Of a stretch of DNA of 64,000 nucleotides, positions 26,301-35,300 are shown in pieces (the stretch's first letter is position 1; the number at the start of each line of letters is the position of its first letter). The stretch is taken from the NCBI RefSeq assembly GCF_905220565.1, contig NC_059401.1, positions 3,373,001 through 3,437,000 of the forward strand, in the 5' to 3' direction. Origin of the DNA: Melitaea cinxia (Eukaryota > Arthropoda > Insecta > Lepidoptera > Nymphalidae). The notes beneath the pieces are model-generated. The model did not search any database, was not told the DNA's origin, and worked only from the letters and a program-made list of their open reading frames with translations. Both the position numbers and the translations under genes were made by a program.

Positions 26301-29300
26301 TTTACAGTTGCGATTTTGAAGTGGAGGGATTACTTCTGGGTGCACGGTGAAATGTAAGTGGTATTCGAACTGTTCACCGGTAGATTTTTGATGATTTAAT
26401 ACTCCTCGTTGTAATATCATATTGTCCTGAGTTCACTTAGGCAATACAGCTCTTGTGTGGTCGGGATCATCGTTTAAAACTTTCGATGTGGTAAACAGGT
26501 GTGCAACAAATAACAACTACCTATAGGATTCGTCACTCTTTTTTTTTACAACTAAGTATGTCGGCAAACAAGCGCACGGCTCACCTGATGGTAAGCGATT
26601 ACCGTAGCTGATAGACTCTTGCAACACCACGAATATCGAAAGCGCGTTGCCGACCTTATCCCCAATTCCCCCCAGGAGCTCTAGCTATCATACACATCAC
26701 AGAAATAGAATACTGCTTGAAAACAGTATTATTTAGCTATGATCCTCTGTAAGGTCGAGGTACTTCACCATTCGGGCTGCTACAAATTTTGAGCAGGACA
26801 TTTTCTGCTGTATCCTACGTCAGCTAAGACTCACTTGAGGTGCTTGTACAGAAGATTATACCATTTGCCTATACGATGGTCTGAAATAAGATTTTGTCTT
26901 GTCACTGGCGCGGTTGGCATATAATATTCCACTACAATCTAAGGCAAAAAAGTTTTCGATGCTGACTTATTAGCCTAAGGTATCTCACCGGGTTCCACCA
27001 GCGGGTGAAGAATTCAGTTGTTCATTTGCTTTAATAAAGTGGTAGTAAGGTGTGCATTTCGACTATAATAGAGGTATCTTGATTTGATCAAACATATCAG
27101 AGTTTCTTCACCTTTTACGATTAAGAATCTGATATCGCTACTTATACCTTTCATCAATAGCTTAGGCTGTGTTTTAGAATCTTTTGGATTTTCTGACACC
27201 CTGCTTTCTATTCAAATCGCTATTTTGAAATCATAAATTTTTCTACATCTTGTTGTGTTAGCTCATAATTATGGCTTGATCAGAATTCAAGGACATTCTT
27301 CAATTTGAATATATCTTGAAACTTTTAAAAGCGGAAAAGAAGCCTTTAGTTAATAAATAAGCTGTTGGAAAAGACGAAAATCTTTCACAAAGCATAATGT
27401 AGTATAATAAAATAAAATATTTAGTACCTGGGTGACCGAGCGTAACTCGCTATTTTTAGTAAATTGTGTTTTTTGAAAATCATATTTAAATACGAATTAC
27501 ATATTGATAAAATATTAATAATATTTTTTGATTTCACCGACATAATAATAAAAAATATGAACTGTTTATTTTAAAAAAAATCATGAGGGCAATTAGAAAA
27601 AAAGGAAAAATAGTCGATCTGGAGACATGGGATTTGAACCGTGGTCTTCTCGGTCGATCCCGACTGGCCGATTTCCCACCTGAGCTATGACAACTATTCT
27701 GACAGTTGCGAAATTTACCTTCACATTCTAACGATATTGCAGCCATTTTTTCATTGCCTAAAAACAGGGATAAAACGACATTTTGTAAAAATGAATCCTA
27801 GCTAATCTAGCTAAATTTCGGGGGCGATAAATCGATAGATCTATCGCCCCCGAAATCCCCTGCATACTTAAATTTCATGAAAATCGTTGGAGCTGTTTCA
27901 GATTTTCAGATTCTATATATATACAAGAATTGCTCGTTTAATAGTATTAGATAATACATTATTGTTTTTTTAACCCTTAAACGACATTCTTATCTGCCCC
28001 GACCCGTACCGAATAATGTTTTAAGCTGGTATATAGTGTTACTGAATAAAATAACAAAATTCCTTACGATTCATGAATATACAAATTACACAAAGTAAAT
28101 AAATAAAATATGACTGGAGGTTCCTCAAGTTTGAATTACAGTAATTTGGTATTGTTACTTCTGAAAGAACGAGGTTTACATACACAAGTAATATATACAT
28201 GTAAAAGATCCTAACCAAACAGACAAATCGTAAACCTTTTTCATTGTTTCGACATTTTTTTTATATACTAAAATAATTAAAATAATTAATTAATTAATAT
28301 CAAAGATATGAATATATAGTAAAATATATTAAAGAAACTGGAGCTTTTAATTAAAAATAAATTAACACAGGTCATTTTGATTATTATTTACAATATTACG
28401 ATTGTGTGAGCAGTCAAAATTCTTGTTTTCTTTTAATTATTTCAACCATTATTTTTATCTATATGGTCACGAAACTTTACTTTTTAGTGAAACAACAGGT
28501 AAAAACTTATCAATTTATACATCTAATCAATTATAAGCTAATCCACTGTGGAATAGCAGCTTCGTTAAGTTCATTATAATTTTTATCTTAACAGGATAAG
28601 TAGCCCGTGCCTAATATTGAAACATTTCCAGACACACAAATTTACTCTGAAGTCATAGTCATATATATCGTAATAACATATAATTTTAAATTCTTTCCAA
28701 CGGGGCAATAATTTTCTGTTAAGTGACAGATGACGATTAGGAATAAAGCGATTTCGCAATAACAGTAAAAGGAAAATGAAATTTCACGACGAAGTGGGAC
28801 GTGTGCGGAATATTTTTTTAACCGACTTCCAAAAAAGGAGGAGGTTCTCAATTCGACTGTATTTTTTTTTTTTTTTTTTTTTTTTTTATGTATGTTACAT
28901 CAGAACTTTTGACCAGGTAGACCGATTTCGACAAATTTTGTTTTAATCGAAAGGTGGTGTGTGCCGATTGGTCCCATTTAAATTTATTTGAGATTTAACA
29001 ACTACTTTTCGAATTATATCTAATAATGCGTTTTTACTTGACGCTTTTTTCGTCAACCTACGTTGTATTATACCACATAACTTTCTACTGGGTGTACCGA
29101 TTTTGATAATTCTTTTTTTGTTGGAAAGGGGATATCCCTAGTTTGGTACCATGATAAGGAAACCAGGATCTGATGATGGGATCCCAGAGAAATCGAGAGA
29201 AACTCTTGAAAATCCGCAATAACTTTTTACTGGGTGTATCGATTTTGATAATTTTTACTTTAATCGAAAGCTGATGTTTATCATGTGGTCACATATAAAT

Positions 29301-32300
29301 TTTATCGAGATCTGATAACTACTTTTTGATTAATCTTTGATAACGCGTATTTACTTGACATTATTTTCGTCACCTTACGTTGTATTATACCTCATAACTT
29401 TTTACTGGGTGCACCGATTTTGACGTTTCTTATATAAATTAAAAGCTACTATTTGTCACGTGGTCCCATTCAAATTTAATTGAGATTTGATTCGTAATTT
29501 TTGAGTTATATCTAATATTGCGTATTTACTTGACGGTTTTTTCGTCACCCTACGTTGTATTAAACGTTATATCTTTTTACTGGGTGCACTGATTTTGATC
29601 TTTTTTGTATAAATCAAAAGCTAATACTTGTCATGTCGTCCGTTTTAAATATGATTGAGATATAATGAGCAATTTTTGAGTAATCTTTGATGACACGTAT
29701 TTACATGACGATGTTAAGACGACTGTGGTCATGTTCAATACTTTGCCACAACGCCATCTATCAAAATGTAATGAAATTACTTCGTTCACTATCGATCAAA
29801 TTACAATATTCCACTAGAGTAGAGAGTAGCAGTTTATTCGTTATAAATATATTTGAGCTTTTAATTTTTGAGTTATCGCTAATACTGGGTATTTACTTGG
29901 CTATTTTACGTCGACCAACGTTATATTAACCTCATTACTATTTTACTGGGTGGATCGATATCGATGATTCTTTTTTTAATCGATAGGTGGTGCTTGTCAT
30001 GTGGTCCCATTTAAATATAATTGAGATTTGACTCGAACTTTTTGAGCTATATCTGATATGGCGTATTTACTTGACTGTTTTTGGAGTTTTCTCCTTAAGA
30101 ATCGATTTTCATTTAAGGCCCCGGAATGAAAAAATTGAACAGTAAAATCTACTAAACGAATGACCTTGTTAGAGATGGCGTTCAGACGTTTTCTAATAAC
30201 GCAATTAGGTTCCGATAGGTGGCGTTATTGCATTCATTTATTTACAATTTGATATAGTAATAATATATTTCTTAGACTAGTAAGCCTTTTTGTGCCTATT
30301 TAGACAGTTGATCTGAAGGGGTAAACTCCAGTCGTGCATCGGAGCTGTGTGAAAACATGAACATTACATATTTTTAATAAAAAAGACATAAACCGTAATT
30401 CAATATAAATCCGCTTCAACTAAAAAACCCGCCGTAATAAGCGATGTCAGCGCTTCGCGCGAATCGACGACGGGCCTTTTATGAAATTTCTGCCTACAAT
30501 CGCTAACAAAATGTTAGAAATAACAGTAGAACATTATATAATTCTACAATTTTATAATGTCGCGTTATATGGAATACGAACAAAGTATTACTATTTTTTC
30601 GTCGATCTACGTTGTATTACTCTTCGATGTAATTGAAGTCGGTTTTTTTTTCGTTTGCGAGCAAACACAATTATTAGCTTATCGCGAGGACGAGATCAGA
30701 CAGTCGCAGGTTAGGAATTCGCATATCGTGTTCTAATTAATGTAGTTTTTGTGAGAATTTAAAACTATTATATGACAATTTCTTACTGCGAATAGATATT
30801 TGAATTTTTAAGTGATGTTAAACATATATATCAATAGATTTTTTCGTTTTTGGTTTATGATATATAGATGGTTTCGTTAACAGACGAACCGGGAGGTTTT
30901 AAATCAATTTATACCTAGCTTGAGAAATGAAATATTTTATCTTTGGTTCGTCAATAAGTACAAATAGTAGCGCTATATTATTCAGTAAAATTAAACTGGT
31001 GAATCCTGATATTGACGTTTAAATAAAATTCGTTGGGATGGTAATTTGTTTATTTAATTTGATAAATATATCGTTAATTTGATTAATAATGAAAAAGAGG
31101 TTTGTAAAAATTATTATTAGGTATGCAATAATACAAAATAGAATATATTTATATGGATATCGACTCATATTGTTACGACATTTAATGTAAAAGAAGTCGA
31201 GGAAAAAAAATAGCAAATAATCCACCAGTTGGGCCAAATTCAGTGTGAAGGTTCCAAAACATACACCATGCAACACAAATGTCCTGACTGTGACGAATAT
31301 CTGTATAAACTAAACAAACATTTGTTATGAGGCATTGGACTCGCAACCTCTATCATATCAACTAGTTGTTCTTGTGATCGCTATGTCCACGTTATGTCAG
31401 TTTTTTCAAAATACGTATATTTACGAGTATCTCGATTAAACTATTCATAATTTGACTCAATCAAAGGTGAAAAAATATCGACACAGAAACATTTGAAAAG
31501 TAATCAAAAATTTTCAGTGTACAGGAAGCTAATTGAGAGCCACCCGCTTTATCTAAAGATTCTACTGACCTGCAAAAAAATTCAACATTAACTCGTCTAA
31601 AAGAACCTATTAGACATTGTATTCCAAGCACACAAGAAATTCACTTCAGGGTAAACAAAAAATAACCGCCATTGCAGATACGACGAAATATATCGATCGG
31701 ATGACATTTGTCGTCGAGGGCCATTAGTTTGTCATACCAGGGGGGGAATTAATAGTGTACGCTGGGATGTGATATACGGTATACACTGAACTATAGAAAG
31801 AAATTCGTGCATGAACTATAATATCGAAACGACGATATATGAGTTAGTTACTAGGCTTGAGACAAATATATGTTATTAATATCAAATATGATGAACGGTA
31901 TTACCGTTCCAAAGACGAAATCTAGTCTACTAGACGAAATATACTATTACCGGATAGAAGCATGAATGTAGAAGATAATATATACCAAATGCGTAGTTAT
32001 AATATATGTTTAGCCCTTAATAATTTCCAAAATGTGTAACTGCTGAATTTATTATCAGCCCTTCTCGACAGAATATTACAATTCGATTGCGCTTGTTCAT
32101 TCACCTTAACTATTTCTTTTTTTTTTTGTAAAAAACTATTCAAAGAGCTTTCAATATCTCCTTGAATGTATATACATCACTTATTTAACTGATTAAAATT
32201 GTAGTTTTGTTCGAAAAACAGAGGAGATGAATTTGTTTGGTATATATAATAGTAGAGACCATTCTTTTTATTCTAAATCAGGTTTATTCATTACATGAGT

Positions 32301-35300
32301 ATACATCATGTGTGTGCACTGTTGGTCAATGTTTATCTAGTACGATAAAAATTTAAAACCCCGATGACGCCACGAGTGACATCATCTAAATTGAGCCCTG
32401 AATTACCACTGGCCTACTCTTTGTTTATTATCTTAATCTTATCGCATCCTACATCCATATAAGATTGACCGAAATGTTTTTTTAAATCAATTTCAGAATT
32501 TAGATATTATTATAGTACTGTATTTGTTTAACCCAGTCTATTCCTTTCTTTATCATAGAAATAAATTAATAGATTAACTGAGGTAGGGCACAGCAGAAAT
32601 TTCATGCTCAAAATATGGAGCAGCCCGACTGGGGTAGTACCTCGACCTTACAGAAGATCACAGCTAAATAATACTGTTTTCAAGCAGTATTGGGTTCCTG
32701 TTGGTGAGTAAGGTGACCAGAGCTCCTGGGGGGGATTGGGGATTGGGTCGGCAACGCGCTTTCGATGCTTCTGGTGTTGCAAGCGTCTATAAGCTACGGT
32801 AATCTCTTACCATCAGGTGAGCCGTACGCTTGTTTGCCGACCTAGTGATATAAAAAAAAAATATTTTGAAGATTGTTGTATCTGACAAAATAATGTGTAC
32901 AGGTACCTACTTCAAATTGTGACTATTACAGTAGTCCATTGATACTTAGAAGTTACAACACTGAATGCATCATATTCGTAAGCATGTTGCCGACCCTACT
33001 TCTTCTTCTCCCTTGGAGAATTTTAGCCATACTACTACGTTAAACCCACCACTACTTGAGCGTCATGAGGTCTCCAGTCCAGCATAACCTTTCTCAAAAA
33101 TTTGAGTATCCCGATTGAGCGATCGATATGGCTACTGTGCCCTACACCATTAATAATTAGAACACAACATATACATAAATATTAAAGATAATCATTCATT
33201 ACATCTAATACAGTTCATCACATCTTATAAGTTTTTTCTCTAATTTGACTTAGATCTTTCTGATTTTCCTACCGCCATGGAATCCTAAGCTTGTTTGCCG
33301 ACCTAACACAAACACACAGTATCTATAAAAAACTAACTAGAATGAACTCATACACGACGTAACGAAATTACACATTCACACAAGTCATGACCGATAAAGA
33401 TAGCAAGCATAGCACCTAACTGGAAAAGTTGTTACAGAATTTCATTCAACTATCATTCACTATATTATGCAACAGGTACTTTGTAAGTCATTCAATCATT
33501 CATTAGATCTAATGACTTTCACATTGTCAGTCACGTAGTCTGACCTCGAGTAAAAACGGTTCCAAAACCTGTTGCGTAATGTTTCTTCATTAAATTTTTT
33601 TAAACATAAAGTGCCATGTATTTGATATGTACATATACCCCTTGCCCATACATATATATTGTACATGTTTTACCTGAGAATCTTTATTGAAGGCAATACA
33701 ATCCACAAACGAAATCACAAGTACAGTAAAGTACACAGTATTCTTCCTACCCTTTGATATGAAAAGGTTTGCTTAAGAGTAGAATATAGATAAGCGTAAA
33801 AAAGCACACAATCGGTAATTTCCAGTGTTTGGTATTTCCGTAGAGAGAGTCGCGGTCCTAATATAGCGCAGGTAAATATTTGCGTGTAGTCAAAACATTA
33901 ACAGTTGAATAAAAAAAAAAAATTAATGGCCTTCAATTCTTCCAGTAATAAAAAAGTAGCATTAGCTATCAATAAAACTTTAGTACTCGATCGAAAGCTA
34001 TAAATCATGCCTTAATAGTGCTCCAAATAAATAATTGTGTTTGCTTGTAAACGAAAAAAGAAAACGACTAGGTATAATTTAATACGATGGTCGAAAAAAT
34101 AATCAATTAAATACGCATTATCTTGCAACTCGCGTTAGCGCAACGGTCACAACACTAGTCTGTGGCTGATGCGCTGGCGATTGCGGGTTCGATCTCCGCA
34201 CAAGGACAACGTCTGTATTGGCCATAAAGATGTTTGCCATAGTCTGGGCGTTTGTGCTTGTGTATTGAGTGTGTTTCCGGACCCCCGACACAGGAGATAA
34301 TCCTACTGGGGGCCTTTGAGTGTGAAGCGTTTATTTACTTATTAACTCAGAGCATACTGATCATATCTAAATCAAACTGAAATGAGACCACACGACGCTA
34401 GCTTTCAATTTAAAAAAAAAAAGAATCATCAAAATCGGTATAATCATTAAAAAGTTATGAGATAACAGTCATTAAAAAATACAGTCGAATTGAAAACGTA
34501 CTACTTTTTTAAAAGTTTATTAAAATCGTTACATTTTGTTTTATAATTTAAAATTTAATCTATTTTTTTTTATAATTTGTCTAATTTATTACGGTGTTCG
34601 TTTTCCAGGCTTAGCGTGTAATAATTATGCTCAACTTTCGCTCGTTTTGTTTTATATAAGACTTCGTAAATGAGTTCGCCAGTTAAGTTTAATTAAAGAT
34701 ATGAGTCAGGTGAAGTCTCAAAGATCATGTAAGCAAAGTTACAAAGTTGTTAAAGTTTAAATGGAACGTCCGTTTAGAGCAAACGACTCGAGTTAAATTA
34801 TAAGAGAAAATTTAATATATTTTTAATAAACTCCCCACGATAAGTGCCTCTTATTAAGATTTACTCCTGTATCGGGGATCCGGAGACAATAACAATACAC
34901 AAGCACAAACATCTAGAAAAAAGAAAACCTGTACGGCCAATAAAAATGTATGCTATGTGCGAGTATCGAATCTGCAACCGCACTGGCAGTGCTGTGACGT
35001 GTGACGACGATCGTTTAGTTTCATTAAAAATTAACTGATTACACATCATCATCATCATCACTTCAGCCTATCGCAGTCCAATGCTGGACATAGGCCTCCC
35101 TCCACAAGTTCGCGAAAAAAATGGCGTGAAATCATTTGTGTTGCTCATAGTGACCGCAGGGCTGGCTGTGTCGCACTGAAGACGCTGCTGCCTGTCTACG
35201 GCCCATATGTGCCTGTGTATTTCAAAGCTAGCAGTTGGATGGTTATCCTGCCATCGGTCGGCTATATAAGTTCCAAGGTAGTAGTGGAACTGTGCTATCC

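Noticed and set aside
27605..27702. Functional tRNA gene on the minus strand
   Set aside because: T-stem and acceptor-stem pairing fail; better explained as a tRNA-derived SINE head.
34126..34200. Functional tRNA gene
   Set aside because: A and B boxes are present but the arms do not form a cloverleaf, and the unit continues into a SINE body.
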